DNA of 64,000 nt from Paraburkholderia sacchari (GCF_000785435.2 NZ_JTDB02000001.1:648499-712498), one strand, 5' to 3'; numbered from the stretch's first letter, positions 27,012-36,908 are shown. Numbers and translations: made by a program. Notes: generated by a model not told the origin, from the sequence alone.

Positions 27012-27443
27012 ATGGAAATGGACAGCAAGCGGGTTCGCGAACGGCTCTTCGGCCCGGACGGGGCGCCGCCGCCTGTGACGCAGACGCTTGGCGGCAGGGT
27101 TGCCTCGCTGAGCGATATCGTGCTCGAGTCCGAGTATGTTGGCGCGCCAGCGTTCCTGAATCCGGCCGGTCACATACAGGGTGGCATCCTGTCCGCGATG
27201 CTTGACGACGTGACCGCATTGCTCGTTGTGTCCACGCTCAGGGATGGGGAGCACTGCGCAACCTTGAGTCTGAACACGTCGTTTCTGCGGCCTGCCAAAG
27301 CCGGCAAGCTGCAAGGGCGCTCGACGCTCGTGCGCCGAGGGCGTGGCGTGTGCAATGTTTCCGGCGAGCTATGGCAGGACGACAAGCTCGTGGCGACGGC
27401 GTCGGCGGTATGCGCGATCGCTCCGAAAGGCGACGCAAGATAA
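27012..27443 (+). CDS. PaaI-type acyl-CoA thioesterase
   Basis: A 143-residue hotdog-fold protein with the signature [15 protein letters not shown] (about 54-68), which includes the HxGG and catalytic acidic residue of PaaI-like thioesterases, then [12 protein letters not shown]. It probably hydrolyses stalled CoA esters and frees CoA when the pathway backs up. It sits between the crotonase and etfB genes. Confidence 0.85.
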   Translation: MEMDSKRVRERLFGPDGAPPPVTQTLGGRVASLSDIVLESEYVGAPAFLNPAGHIQGGILSAMLDDVTALLVVSTLRDGEHCATLSLNTSFLRPAKAGKLQGRSTLVRRGRGVCNVSGELWQDDKLVATASAVCAIAPKGDAR

Positions 27444-27469
27444 ATGTTACTGGTGGTGAAAGGGGCAAG

Positions 27470-28219
27470 ATGAAGGTACTGGTCGCGGTTAAGCGCGTAA
27501 TCGATTACAACGTGAAGGTTCGTGTGAAGTCGGATGGCACGGGCGTCGACATCGCTAACGTGAAAATGTCGATGAACCCGTTCGACGAAATCGCTGTTGA
27601 AGAAGCGGTTCGTCTGAAGGAGGCGGGTGTCGCGACAGAAGTGATCGCCGTGTCCGCCGGTGTCGCGCAAGCGCAGGAAACGCTGCGCACGGCGCTCGCC
27701 ATTGGCGCGGACCGCGCGATCCTCATCGAATCGAATGAAGACCTGCAGCCGCTGGCTGTCGCGAAGCTTTTGAAAGCGCTCGTCGATAAAGAGCAGCCTT
27801 CGCTGATCATTCTCGGCAAGCAGGCTATCGACGACGACTCGAACCAGACCGGCCAGATGCTCGCCGCTTTGGCGAACTTGCCGCAAGCGACGTTTGCTTC
27901 GAAGCTCACGGTTGCCGACGGCAAGGCCACGGTCGCGCGTGAAGTCGATGGCGGCGCGGAAACGCTTTCTTTGAAATTGCCCGCAGTGGTGACCACTGAC
28001 CTGCGTTTGAACGAACCGCGCTACGTCACGCTGCCGAACATCATGAAGGCGAAGAAGAAGCCGCTGGAGACGCTCAAGCCCGAGGACCTCGGTGTCGATG
28101 TCACGCCGCGTCTGAAGACCCTGAAGGTTGCCGAGCCGCCCAGGCGTTCCGCAGGCGTGAAGGTTGCCGACGTGAAGACGCTGGTCGAGAAGCTGAAGAC
28201 CGAAGCCAAGGTGCTTTAA
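27470..28219 (+). CDS. etfB: Electron transfer flavoprotein, beta subunit
   Basis: A 249-residue Etf[21 protein letters not shown] at the start, [16 protein letters not shown], the [23 protein letters not shown]-binding segment and the [18 protein letters not shown] recognition stretch are all present. It receives electrons from the operon's acyl-CoA dehydrogenases. Codon and base composition look slightly closer to housekeeping genes than its neighbours, so this may be an etf copy captured by the catabolic operon. Confidence 0.96.
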   Translation: MKVLVAVKRVIDYNVKVRVKSDGTGVDIANVKMSMNPFDEIAVEEAVRLKEAGVATEVIAVSAGVAQAQETLRTALAIGADRAILIESNEDLQPLAVAKLLKALVDKEQPSLIILGKQAIDDDSNQTGQMLAALANLPQATFASKLTVADGKATVAREVDGGAETLSLKLPAVVTTDLRLNEPRYVTLPNIMKAKKKPLETLKPEDLGVDVTPRLKTLKVAEPPRRSAGVKVADVKTLVEKLKTEAKVL

Positions 28220-28234
28220 GGGAGCGAGATAGAA

Positions 28235-29191
28235 ATGACGAATCTGGTGAATCTGGTAATAGCCGAACACGACAACGCAACCATCAAGGCTGCGACGCTG
28301 AATACCGTGGCTGCCGCACAGAAGATCGGCGGCGACGTGCACGTGCTGGTCGCGGGCCACAATGCTCAAGCTGCTGCGGACGCAGCGGCGAAGATCGCGG
28401 GCGTTTCGAAGGTGCTGCTGGCCGACGCGCCGCAACTCGAAGCAGGTCTTGCTGAGAACGTCGAAGCGACGGTTCTGGCGCTTGTGCAAAATGCGGCGAA
28501 GAACTACTCGCACATCCTCGCGCCGGCGACGGCAGCGGGCAAGAACGTCACGCCGCGCATCGCCGCGAAGCTCGACGTCGCACAAATCTCGGACATCACG
28601 GCAGTCGATTCGCCGGACACGTTCGAGCGCCCGATCTACGCGGGCAACGCGATTGCAACGGTGCAATCGGCTGATCCGGTCAAGGTCATCACGGTTCGCA
28701 CGACCGCGTTCGATGCAGTCGCGGCCGAAGGCGGCAGCGCGGCGGTCGAGAAGCTCGAAGCGGCAGCAGACAGTGGCCTTTCGCAGTTCGTCGGCCGTGA
28801 AGTCACGAAGCTCGACCGTCCGGAACTCACGAGCGCGAAGATCATCGTCTCGGGTGGCCGCGGTCTGGGCAGCGGCGAAAACTACACGAAGGTGCTGGAG
28901 CCGCTCGCCGACAAGCTCAACGCGGCGCTCGGCGCTTCGCGCGCGGCAGTGGATGCGGGCTATGTGCCGAACGATTACCAGGTCGGCCAGACCGGCAAGA
29001 TCGTCGCGCCGCAACTGTACGTTGCGGTGGGCATCTCGGGCGCGATCCAGCATCTCGCGGGCATGAAGGACTCGAAGGTGATCGTGGCGATCAACAAGGA
29101 CGAAGAAGCGCCGATCTTCAGCGTGGCAGACTACGGTCTCGTCGGCGATTTGTTCGCCGTCGTGCCGGAGTTGGCCAGAGAACTCAACTGA
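28235..29191 (+). CDS. etfA: Electron transfer flavoprotein, alpha subunit
   Basis: A 318-residue EtfA with the C-terminal FAD-binding domain: [20 protein letters not shown], then [18 protein letters not shown], then [17 protein letters not shown] and [20 protein letters not shown]. It pairs with EtfB 15 bases upstream. It would hand electrons to ETF:ubiquinone oxidoreductase, which is not in the window. Last intact gene of the rightward operon. Confidence 0.96.
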   Translation: MTNLVNLVIAEHDNATIKAATLNTVAAAQKIGGDVHVLVAGHNAQAAADAAAKIAGVSKVLLADAPQLEAGLAENVEATVLALVQNAAKNYSHILAPATAAGKNVTPRIAAKLDVAQISDITAVDSPDTFERPIYAGNAIATVQSADPVKVITVRTTAFDAVAAEGGSAAVEKLEAAADSGLSQFVGREVTKLDRPELTSAKIIVSGGRGLGSGENYTKVLEPLADKLNAALGASRAAVDAGYVPNDYQVGQTGKIVAPQLYVAVGISGAIQHLAGMKDSKVIVAINKDEEAPIFSVADYGLVGDLFAVVPELARELN

Positions 29192-29228
29192 CTCCGGCAA
29201 TTTTTGTGAGACCGCAACAAATCTGATC

Positions 29229-29582
29229 GTGTTGGTAGTCTTGCCAAACAGAGGCATCCGCCCGACGACAGGTGTTGAGTTGGGCTATCGCGATACGGCC
29301 AATACCCCGGTTCAACTCGAAGTGGTGGAACCGCTCGCCCGCGGCATTTTTCCGCTCGGTGCGCGGCTCGATAGCGAGGCGTGGCTCGGCTGCCGCCACT
29401 GTACGCCCGACATAATGCCGATCATTGGGGCAGCGCCGAAGCACAACGACCTCTGGTTTGGGTTCGGCCACGCCCACCACGGCCTCACGCTAGCGCCGAT
29501 CACGGGCCGATTGATCGCGGAGATGATGAGCGGTGCGCCAACGATCGTGGATCCGAAACCGTTTTGCGCCACGCGGTTCTGA
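29229..29582 (+). pseudogene. C-terminal remnant of a DadA-like FAD amino-acid dehydrogenase
   Basis: About 117 codons without a proper start encode the C-terminal portion of a DadA/glycine-oxidase-type flavoprotein: TTGVELGYRDT, then WLGCRHCTPDIMPIIGAAP, then LWFGFGHAHHGLTLAPITGRLIAEMMSGAP and DPKPFCATRF. The FAD-binding N-terminus (about 300 residues) is absent. It lies between etfA and the cyclase gene and is probably a leftover from an earlier rearrangement. Confidence 0.78.
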
Positions 29583-29803
29583 ACGCAACGAGCTGTACGC
29601 TCACGGCGTGCCGGCAGCCTAAAGATATTCTCGAGCTGGATTGGGAGCGCACACCGCACACACCCTGTATTTGTATGAATATACCGAATACACGCATCTT
29701 CGTTGCGCTAGTGGCTACACTGAGAATATCCAATCGATAGCAAACTGAAGGCAATCTGGTATGCAAGCTTTGGACCGGATGCTGAAGTCACAAGAGGTGA
29801 CGC

Positions 29804-31066
29804 ATGGCTGCGATCCATCGCCCGTGTTTCTCTGACGTCCCGGAACTTCGCGTGGGCGATGTGACGCTTTCTGCGATCGATGACCCTCAGACTCAGCGCA
29901 ATAAGTTAGCGCGCGTCATGGTAGATGCGATGTACCAGTTCGTAGGTTTACTGGACGCGAACGGGACAATGCTCGAGATCAATCGTGCAGCGCTTGAAGC
30001 CGCCGGGATACGAATGGACGACATTCGCGGCAAGCCGTTCTGGGAGGCGCGGTGGTGGGTCGTATCCTCGCAGACACAGGCTTCGCTCCGGGAGCTCATT
30101 CGCCGCGCTGGCGAAGGCGAATTCGTCCGCTGCGATTTCGAAGTCTACGGTCAGTTGGCCGGTGCGGAGACGATTGTCGTTGATTTTTCGATTTTGCCGA
30201 TCAAAGATTCAAATGGTGACGTCATATTCCTGCTTCCGGAGGGCCGCAATATCACCGAGAAAAAGCGCGCGGAAGCTGCGATTGCGCGTAAGAACGAGGA
30301 ATTGCAGGCAAGTTGGGAATTAATCCAGCGCCAACGCGACGAACTCCAGAGCCTCTATGACAAGCTCGCCGTCGAGCAAAAAATGTCCGAGCGGCTATTG
30401 CTCAATCTGCTTCCCTACCCGATCGCTGAACGACTGAAAGCGCGCCCGGACCTGATCGCGGACAGCATTCCTGAAATCATTGCCGACAGTTTTACTGATG
30501 TCACGGTTCTATTCGCAGATATTGTCGCGTTTACACCGTTTTCGACGCATATGGCTCCAGAACAATTGGTCGCATTCCTCAACGAAATTTTCACGGAATT
30601 CGATAACATTGCCGACCACCGTGGCCTTGAAAAGATCAAAACTATCGGCGATTCCTACATGGCAGCAGCTGGACTGCCTGACCCGGCGCCTGACCATGCA
30701 GCGAGGGCAGCTCATATGTCTCTGGACATGATCGATGCGCTTGCGCGAATTAATCGGCGCCACGGCTACAACCTCCAGATGCGCATTGGCATCAATAGCG
30801 GGCCTGTGGTCGCCGGTGTCATCGGCAGGCGAAAGTTCATCTATGACTTGTGGGGCGCCGCAGTCATCACCGCCAGTCGAATGGAGTCCCACAGCGTCGC
30901 GGGGCGTGTGCAGGTGACCGACGCCACGCGGCGCCTTCTTGGGGATCGCTTTTTGTTTGAGGCGCGCGGCGCAATTGAAGCGAAGGGCATCGGTACGCTG
31001 CACACCTGGTTCCTGACGGGAATAAATCCGATATATGCGGGAACGGGCGCCACTTCAGGACAATAA
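29804..31066 (+). CDS. PAS-domain class III nucleotidyl cyclase
   Basis: A 420-residue cytosolic signalling enzyme. A PAS domain covers about 38-155 (FVGLLDANGTMLEINRAALE, then LPEGRNITEKKRAE), a coiled coil about 160-200, and a class III cyclase domain about 225-410. Metal aspartates D239 (FADIVAFT) and D283 (KTIGDSYM) and the adenine-type pair K279/D348 (YDLWG) are present, suggesting cAMP synthesis. The conserved asparagine of the VNxASR motif is isoleucine here (I355, VITASRM) while R359 is kept, so activity may be reduced or lost. No transmembrane segment. A TGGTATGCAAG stretch lies at 29757. ATG 29804 has AGAGG upstream. Confidence 0.88.
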   Translation: MAAIHRPCFSDVPELRVGDVTLSAIDDPQTQRNKLARVMVDAMYQFVGLLDANGTMLEINRAALEAAGIRMDDIRGKPFWEARWWVVSSQTQASLRELIRRAGEGEFVRCDFEVYGQLAGAETIVVDFSILPIKDSNGDVIFLLPEGRNITEKKRAEAAIARKNEELQASWELIQRQRDELQSLYDKLAVEQKMSERLLLNLLPYPIAERLKARPDLIADSIPEIIADSFTDVTVLFADIVAFTPFSTHMAPEQLVAFLNEIFTEFDNIADHRGLEKIKTIGDSYMAAAGLPDPAPDHAARAAHMSLDMIDALARINRRHGYNLQMRIGINSGPVVAGVIGRRKFIYDLWGAAVITASRMESHSVAGRVQVTDATRRLLGDRFLFEARGAIEAKGIGTLHTWFLTGINPIYAGTGATSGQ

Positions 31067-31132
31067 CCGATTCACTTTTCGGCGCCGCTGGAACAAACGC
31101 ATGGCTTGTGGTTGTTGCGCCTGTTCACGTCA

Positions 31133-32068
31133 TTACGCCGTGGCTGAAGCGCGAAGGCGATTGACGAGCTGATTGTCCTTTCCCTCGACGAGCGTGGTCA
31201 ACGTGAAGTTGAACTCAATGTCCTTGTAGGCGTCGGCCTTCAAACCCAGCGCGGTGCCACCGGCTTGTTCCGTGACGGGAGGAATCAGCTCCTCGCGCGT
31301 GGCGTAGGCGAAGTCGTCCCAGATCAGCGGATCGCCTTCGATGTTGAACTGCGTGGTCAGCTTGCGGTGGCCTTCGCTTGTCACGAAGAAGTGCACGTGC
31401 GCCGGCCGGTCGCCGTGCCGGGCCAGTTCGTTGAGCAATTGCTGCGTGGCGCCATGCGGCGGACAGCCGTAGCCCACCGGCATCAGTGTGCGGAATTCGT
31501 ACCTGCCGTCGGCGCCGGTTCTCACCGCACCGCGGAGGTTGAAGTCGCTTTGCGCGCCGGTCGGGTCGAAGTGCGAATAGAAGCCCTTCGAATTGGCGTG
31601 CCAGCATTCGACAACGGCACCCGCGATGGGCTTGCCGTCCGGGCCACCGACCACGCCGTGAATCAGGAGCGGGCCGGCATCCGTATCCGCATCGAGGTCG
31701 ATTCGCGAGACCCCGTCGCGCACAGGTGCGCCCGCGACATAAAGCGGACCTTCGATCGTGCGGGGCGTCCCGCCGTCGATGCCGGCCGCCTTGTCCGCTG
31801 CGTCCATCCGGATGTCGAGATACTTCTCGAGACCGAGACCGGCCGCAAGCAGCGCTGCCTCTCCATGCTGGCCGAGCTTGTTCAGATAGTTGATGCCGGC
31901 CCAAATTTCATCGGGTGTGATGTCGAGATCGTCGATGGCCTTGAACAGATCACCCAGCAGGCGGTGGACGAGCTGCTTCAAACGTGCGTTGCCGTCACTG
32001 CCGTCCATGTTTGTGGCGGCCTTCAGCAGGTCTTGCACTTCCTGGGTTTCGAATACTTTCACGCTCAT
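31133..32068 (-). CDS. catA: Catechol 1,2-dioxygenase
   Basis: A 311-residue intradiol dioxygenase converting catechol to cis,cis-muconate. The Fe(III) ligands fall at the positions known from Acinetobacter CatA: Y164 (GFYSHFD), Y200 (MPVGYGCPP), H224 and H226 (PAHVHFF). ATG 32068 starts the conserved MSVKVF; the longer frame to 32185 overlaps the neighbouring gene region and has no site. Last gene of the catBCA operon. Confidence 0.97.
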   Translation of the reverse strand: MSVKVFETQEVQDLLKAATNMDGSDGNARLKQLVHRLLGDLFKAIDDLDITPDEIWAGINYLNKLGQHGEAALLAAGLGLEKYLDIRMDAADKAAGIDGGTPRTIEGPLYVAGAPVRDGVSRIDLDADTDAGPLLIHGVVGGPDGKPIAGAVVECWHANSKGFYSHFDPTGAQSDFNLRGAVRTGADGRYEFRTLMPVGYGCPPHGATQQLLNELARHGDRPAHVHFFVTSEGHRKLTTQFNIEGDPLIWDDFAYATREELIPPVTEQAGGTALGLKADAYKDIEFNFTLTTLVEGKDNQLVNRLRASATA

Positions 32069-32145
32069 GATTACTGTCTCCAGTTGGTATTGGGGAAATG
32101 ACGCGGGGTGGGTGGGGCGCCCTGTAAAACACCTGGGTTTTCGGC

Positions 32146-32436
32146 TTACGCGTCGTCGTCGTGCACCGACGACGGATGACGACACAACGGCGTGACTTCA
32201 ATCTTCATGTACGGGAACAGGGGCAATGCGCTCAGGAGGTCGTGGAGCTCCGCGTTGCTCCCTGCATCGAAGATGCTGTAGTTCGCATATTCGCCAACCA
32301 GGCGCCAGATATGGCGCCATTTTCCGCTACGCTGCAGCTCCTGCGAATAAGCCTTCTCGCGCGCCTTGATTTCGTTGGCGACATCGGGCGGCATATCGGC
32401 GGGAAGGTTAACATCCATTCGTACATGGAAAAGCAT
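32146..32436 (-). CDS. catC: Muconolactone delta-isomerase
   Basis: A 96-residue isomerase that turns muconolactone into 3-oxoadipate enol-lactone. Full-length family match: LFHVRMDVNLPADMPPDV, then EKAYSQELQRSGKWRHIWRL, then YSIFDAGSNAELHDLLSALP and LFPYMKIEVTPLCRHPSS. It sits between catB and catA in the same direction. Confidence 0.97.
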   Translation of the reverse strand: MLFHVRMDVNLPADMPPDVANEIKAREKAYSQELQRSGKWRHIWRLVGEYANYSIFDAGSNAELHDLLSALPLFPYMKIEVTPLCRHPSSVHDDDA

Positions 32437-32466
32437 GGCCCAGTGTCCTCGTGTCAGAGATAGGAA

Positions 32467-33603
32467 TTACCGCGTGACTTTCATGAAGCCATCGCGCGTG
32501 AAGCGCTTGACCTTCACCTCGTCGAGCTCGATGCCGAGGCCCGGCCCATTGGGCACGGTCAGGGCGAAGTCGCTGTAGTTCAGCGGCTCGGTCAGGATCT
32601 CTTCTGTAATGAGCAGGGGTCCGAACAGTTCGGTTCCCCACTGCAGATTGGCGAAGCTCGCGAACAGATGCGCCGAGGCGACCGTGCTGAACGCGCCTTC
32701 GAGCATGGTGCCGCCGTAGAGCTCGATACCCGCTGCATCGGCAATCGCGGCTACGCGCTGGGCAGCGAACAACCCGCCGCTTTGTTCGATTTTGATCGCG
32801 AACACGTCGGCGCCTTCGCTCCTGGCGATCTCGAACGCGCTTTCTGGGCCCTGCAGGATTTCATCGGCCATCAGCGCGACAGGAAAGCGGCGCATCAGGC
32901 GTGCGAGTGCGGCGGCGGACGCCACCGGCTGCTCGACCAGCTCGCAGCCTGCGTCGGCGAGCGCCGGAATGGCCCATGCGGCCTGCGTCTCGCTCCACGC
33001 CATATTGACGTCGACGCGTACCGCCGCTCGGTCACCTAGCGCCCGCTTGATATCGGCCACATGCTTGATGTCGGACTTGAGTTCCTTCGCGCCAATCTTC
33101 AGCTTGAAGATCTTGTGGCGGTGCGCTTCGAGCATCGTCTCGGCCTCGGCGATATCTTTCGCGGTGTCGCCCGATGCCAGCGTCCACGCAACCGGCAGCC
33201 GTTCGCGGCGGCGCCCGCCCAGCAGTTCGCTCACGGGGACGCCAAGGCGCTTGCCATGCGCGTCGAGCAACGCCGTTTCGATTGCGCTCTTCGCGAAGTG
33301 ATTGCCTTTGACGAGCTTGCCGAGGTGGGCCATCAATGTCTGGACGCGCGTGGGATCCTGGCCGATCATCGCTGGCGCGAAGTAAGCATCAATCGCCAGC
33401 TTCATGGCCTCGGGGCTTTCCGGGCCGTAGGCCATGCCGGCAATCGTGGTGCCTTCACCGATGCCGCTCACGCCATCGCTGCAATAAACCTTCACGAGCA
33501 TCAGCGTCTGCCCGTGCATGATCGCGACCGAGAGCTTGTGCGGGCGAATCGTCGGCAGATCGACGAGGCGGGTTTCGATACGTTCAATCGTCGTTGCGGT
33601 CAT
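32467..33603 (-). CDS. catB: Muconate cycloisomerase
   Basis: A 378-residue enolase-superfamily enzyme converting cis,cis-muconate to muconolactone. K167-x-K169 (KLKIG), D198 (VRVDVN), E224 (LVEQP) and D247 (LMADE) form the expected catalytic and metal set. First gene of the leftward cat operon. No catR regulator lies beside it, unlike the usual arrangement; instead the upstream gap carries CGGATA repeats shared with the ant promoter. Confidence 0.96.
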   Translation of the reverse strand: MTATTIERIETRLVDLPTIRPHKLSVAIMHGQTLMLVKVYCSDGVSGIGEGTTIAGMAYGPESPEAMKLAIDAYFAPAMIGQDPTRVQTLMAHLGKLVKGNHFAKSAIETALLDAHGKRLGVPVSELLGGRRRERLPVAWTLASGDTAKDIAEAETMLEAHRHKIFKLKIGAKELKSDIKHVADIKRALGDRAAVRVDVNMAWSETQAAWAIPALADAGCELVEQPVASAAALARLMRRFPVALMADEILQGPESAFEIARSEGADVFAIKIEQSGGLFAAQRVAAIADAAGIELYGGTMLEGAFSTVASAHLFASFANLQWGTELFGPLLITEEILTEPLNYSDFALTVPNGPGLGIELDEVKVKRFTRDGFMKVTR

Positions 33604-33710
33604 GGCAGAAGCTCAGTGATGTACGCGGAATCCGGTGGACGCGAGCTTGTGGGCGCTTGAGTTCCACGTTTGTCGCCGCGATGGGCATTGGGGGCGTTGA
33701 CGGCATTAGA

Positions 33711-33884
33711 TATCCGGGCACGCGCGGGCGCTATCCGTCTATTGGACACTCACTATCCGTTTTTTTCGGCGTGGCTGCGAAACGCCACGTGCGAGGCCGC
33801 TTGCGAGGCGTCGCGCAGGCGCATCCAGCAAGGCGGAAAAAAGGCGGCAAAAAAAGCGGATAGCGAACGGCGACCAGGTGGATA
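33711..33884. promoter_or_regulatory. cat-ant divergent control region with GGATA direct repeats
   Basis: Towards catB, CGGATA occurs three times on the minus strand (33711-33716, 33732-33737, 33754-33759), spaced 21 and 22 bases. Towards antA, GGATA occurs twice on the plus strand (33858-33862 and 33880-33884), spaced 22 bases and ending 83 bases before the start codon. XylS/BenR/AntR-type AraC regulators are known to bind TGCA-N6-GGNTA direct repeats with 21-base spacing; the GGATA halves fit, the TGCA halves only partly (TCCA at one cat site). Probable binding region of the AraC protein at 37006. Confidence 0.6.
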
Positions 33885-33967
33885 GCTCCGGCACCGCATC
33901 GGGTATTCAATTCAACTCATCACGAACCCGGTCGCAAGACCGCCAGATGACTGGAGGAGAACCCATC

Positions 33968-35356
33968 ATGAGCGCCGAAAAAGACACGTCGCAATGGCAA
34001 GAATTCATTGGAGGATGCCTCGACTTCCGTCCGGCAGAGGGCGTCTATCGCATTGCGCGAGAGATGTTCACGGAGCCGCAACTGTTCGACCTGGAGATGG
34101 AGTTCATCTTCGAGAAGAGCTGGATCTACGCGTGCCATGAGAGCGAGATTCCGAAGCCACACGACTTCATGACGATGCGCGCGGGCCGTCAGCCCATGAT
34201 CATCTCGCGCGACGGCAATGGTCAGCTCAACGCGATGATCAACGCGTGCCAGCATCGCGGCGCGACCCTCACGCGGATGGGCAAAGGCAATCAGTCGACC
34301 TTCACCTGTCCCTTTCATGCGTGGTGCTACAAGAGCGACGGACGCCTCGTCAAGGTCAAGGCGCCCGGCGAATACTGCGACGACTTCGACAAGTCCACGC
34401 GCGGCCTGAAAAAAGCGCGCATTGCAAGCTACAAGGGCTTCGTGTTCATCAGCCTCGACACCGAAGCGACCGACACGCTCGAGGACTATCTCGGCGATGC
34501 GCGCATCTTCTTCGACATGATGGTGGCGCAATCGCCGACGGGCGAACTCGAAGTGCTGCCGGGCAAGTCCACGTACACCTATGAAGGCAACTGGAAGCTG
34601 CAGAACGAAAACGGCCTCGACGGGTACCACGTGAGCACGGTGCACTACAACTACGTCGCCACGGTGCAGCGGCGCCAGGAGGCCAATGCACAAAGCGGCG
34701 GCTCAACGAGCGGAACGCTCGACTACAGCAAGCTTGGCGCGGGCGATTCGGAGACCGACGACGGCTGGTTCGCATTCAGGAACGGCCATAGCGTGTTGTT
34801 CAGCGACATGCCCAACCCCAGTGTGCGTCCCGGCTACGGCAGCGTCATGCCGCGCCTCGTCGAGGCGCAGGGGCAGCAGAAGGCTGAATGGATGATGCAC
34901 CGCCTGCGCAACCTGAACATCTATCCCAGCCTGTTCTTCATGGACCAGATCAGTTCCCAGCTTCGCATCGTGCGTCCAGTCGCCTGGAACAAGACCGAAG
35001 TCATCAGCCAGTGCATCGGCGTCAAAGGCGAATCGGATGAGGAACGCGAGAGCCGCATTCGGCAGTTCGAAGACTTCTTCAATGTTTCGGGAATGGGCAC
35101 CCCTGACGATCTCGTGGAGTTCCGCGAGCAGCAGCGCGGCTTCCAGGCGCGCCTCGAGCGCTGGAGCGACATCTCTCGCGGACATCACAAGTGGGTCGCG
35201 GGCGAAACCGCGAATACGCGCCTGCTCGGCATCGACCCGGTGCTGTGCGGCACCGAGCTGACGCACGAGGGGCTGTACGTCAACCAGCACGGCACCTGGC
35301 AGGCATGCCTCCTGAAGGGGCTCGCACAGAAGTCGAACATTACGAAGGAGGCCTGA
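33968..35356 (+). CDS. antA: Anthranilate 1,2-dioxygenase, large subunit
   Basis: A 462-residue Rieske oxygenase alpha subunit forming catechol from anthranilate with loss of CO2 and ammonia. Rieske ligands C94-x-H96 and C114-x2-H117 (CPFHAWC); catalytic iron D218, H221, H226 (DGYHVSTVH). The wording CPFHAWCYKSDGRLVKVKAP and the N-terminal GVYRIAREMFTEPQLFDLE match my memory of AntA rather than BenA, which has CPFHGWTF. There is no benD-type diol dehydrogenase in the cluster, as expected for anthranilate but not for benzoate. GGAGGAG precedes ATG 33968. Confidence 0.9.
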   Translation: MSAEKDTSQWQEFIGGCLDFRPAEGVYRIAREMFTEPQLFDLEMEFIFEKSWIYACHESEIPKPHDFMTMRAGRQPMIISRDGNGQLNAMINACQHRGATLTRMGKGNQSTFTCPFHAWCYKSDGRLVKVKAPGEYCDDFDKSTRGLKKARIASYKGFVFISLDTEATDTLEDYLGDARIFFDMMVAQSPTGELEVLPGKSTYTYEGNWKLQNENGLDGYHVSTVHYNYVATVQRRQEANAQSGGSTSGTLDYSKLGAGDSETDDGWFAFRNGHSVLFSDMPNPSVRPGYGSVMPRLVEAQGQQKAEWMMHRLRNLNIYPSLFFMDQISSQLRIVRPVAWNKTEVISQCIGVKGESDEERESRIRQFEDFFNVSGMGTPDDLVEFREQQRGFQARLERWSDISRGHHKWVAGETANTRLLGIDPVLCGTELTHEGLYVNQHGTWQACLLKGLAQKSNITKEA

Positions 35357-35359
35357 ATC

Positions 35360-35851
35360 ATGTCCGCAACACTGCAACAATCGGTCGAGCAGTTTCTCTA
35401 TCGCAAGGCCGAGCTCTGCGACGCGCAGAGCTGGGACGAGTACCTCGATCTCTTCGACGAAAACAGCGAATTCCACGTGCCCCAGTGGGACTCCGAGCAC
35501 GTGTACACGACCGACCCGAAGCGCAGCATGTCGCTTATCTATTATGCGAGCCGCACAGGTCTCGAGGATCGCGTGTTCCGGCTGCGCACGGGCAAGTCGG
35601 CTGCGTCAACGCCGCTGCCGCGCACGCTGCACCAGATCACCAATGTCCGTGTCTCACAACGCGAAGGCGGCGAACTGGAAGTCAAAGCCAACTGGGCCAC
35701 GTTTTACGCGCGCAACGGCGTGGCCGAGCACTTCTTCGGACGAGTCACTTACCAGCTGCGCCCATCCGGCGACAGCTGGAAAATCACGCGCAAGCACGTG
35801 CTCCTGCTGAACGACACGATCAACGCAGTGCTCGACTTCTATCATCTGTAA
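35360..35851 (+). CDS. antB: Anthranilate 1,2-dioxygenase, small subunit
   Basis: A 163-residue beta subunit with the NTF2-like fold that builds the alpha3beta3 oxygenase: EQFLYRKAELCDAQSWDEYL, YYASRTGLEDRVFRLRTGKS, RTLHQITNVRV, FFGRVTYQLR. Length equals that of known AntB/BenB. It lies three bases after antA. Confidence 0.92.
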   Translation: MSATLQQSVEQFLYRKAELCDAQSWDEYLDLFDENSEFHVPQWDSEHVYTTDPKRSMSLIYYASRTGLEDRVFRLRTGKSAASTPLPRTLHQITNVRVSQREGGELEVKANWATFYARNGVAEHFFGRVTYQLRPSGDSWKITRKHVLLLNDTINAVLDFYHL

Positions 35852-35867
35852 GCGGGAGTGCCACGAG

Positions 35868-36908
35868 ATGAGCCACAAGGTTGCCTTCAGTTTTGCCGAT
35901 GGCAAGACGATGTTCTTTGATGTCCGTGCCGGCGAGCTCCTGCTCGACGCCGCGCTGCGCAATGGGGTAAATATCCCGCTCGATTGCCGCGAGGGTGTGT
36001 GCGGGACTTGCCAGGGGCGCTGCGAATCGGGCAGCTATACGCAGGACTACGTCGATGAAGAAACGCTGTCGGCCGAAGACCTTGCCGCGCGCAAGATCCT
36101 GTCTTGCCAGACGCGCGTGCAATCCAATGCGTCGTTTTACTTCGATTTCGATTCGAGCCTTTGCAGCGCGAGCGGTACCACTTTGCTCACCGGCCAGGTC
36201 ACGGCTGTCAAGCAGGTATCCGAAACAACGGCGATCCTGCATCTCGACGCGAGTGCATATCCTGGACGGCTTGATTTCCTGCCCGGCCAATATGCTCGTC
36301 TGAAGGTGCCAGGCGATGATGTATGGCGTTCATACTCATTCGCCAACCGGCCCAGCGAGGACAACCAGCTGCAGTTCCTGATCCGTCTGCTGCCCGACGG
36401 TGCGATGAGCAACTATATGCGCGAGCGCTGCGAGCCGGGCCAGACGGTCGAGTTCGAGGCTCCGCTGGGCACGTTCTACCTACGCGAGGTGGAGCGGTCG
36501 CTGGTGATGGTCGCAGGCGGTACCGGCCTGTCCGCATTCCTGGGCATGCTCGACGATCTCGCTCACAAGGGCGGCTGTGGCCAGAGGGTCCATCTCTACT
36601 ACGGTGTGACGAACGCACGCGATCTATGCGAGCTCGATCGTTTGAAGTCCTACGAGCAGCACATCGAAAACTTCGCGTACGACATCGTTGTGATGAATCC
36701 CTCTGAAGCATGGCAGGGTAAGACGGGGCTCATTCCCGAGCATTTTGATCGCGGGATGCTCCAGGCGAACCCGTTCGACATGTATGTTTGCGGACCGCCT
36801 CCGATGGTTGAAGCAATCAAGACGTGGCTTGCAAGCGAACGACTGGAGGGCCACCGTCTCTACTACGAAAAATTCGGGGACAGCAACATCGCGCAGCTGT
36901 CCACCTGA
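35868..36908 (+). CDS. antC: Anthranilate 1,2-dioxygenase, electron-transfer reductase
   Basis: A 346-residue reductase with an N-terminal plant-type [2Fe-2S] ferredoxin (C40, C45, C48 in DCREGVCGTCQG and a later C in ILSCQTRV), then an FAD domain (RSYSFANRP) and an NADH domain (VMVAGGTGLSAFLGML, MYVCGPPPMVEA). This domain order is the BenC/AntC type, opposite to the PDR-type reductase at 10844. Completes the two-component enzyme. Confidence 0.93.
   Translation: MSHKVAFSFADGKTMFFDVRAGELLLDAALRNGVNIPLDCREGVCGTCQGRCESGSYTQDYVDEETLSAEDLAARKILSCQTRVQSNASFYFDFDSSLCSASGTTLLTGQVTAVKQVSETTAILHLDASAYPGRLDFLPGQYARLKVPGDDVWRSYSFANRPSEDNQLQFLIRLLPDGAMSNYMRERCEPGQTVEFEAPLGTFYLREVERSLVMVAGGTGLSAFLGMLDDLAHKGGCGQRVHLYYGVTNARDLCELDRLKSYEQHIENFAYDIVVMNPSEAWQGKTGLIPEHFDRGMLQANPFDMYVCGPPPMVEAIKTWLASERLEGHRLYYEKFGDSNIAQLST

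Noticed and set aside
33968..36908. Reading the dioxygenase operon as benABC (benzoate dioxygenase)
   Set aside because: The Rieske segment CPFHAWCYKSDGRL and the N-terminus are of the AntA type, the small subunit matches AntB length and wording, and no benD gene is present, which anthranilate oxidation does not need.
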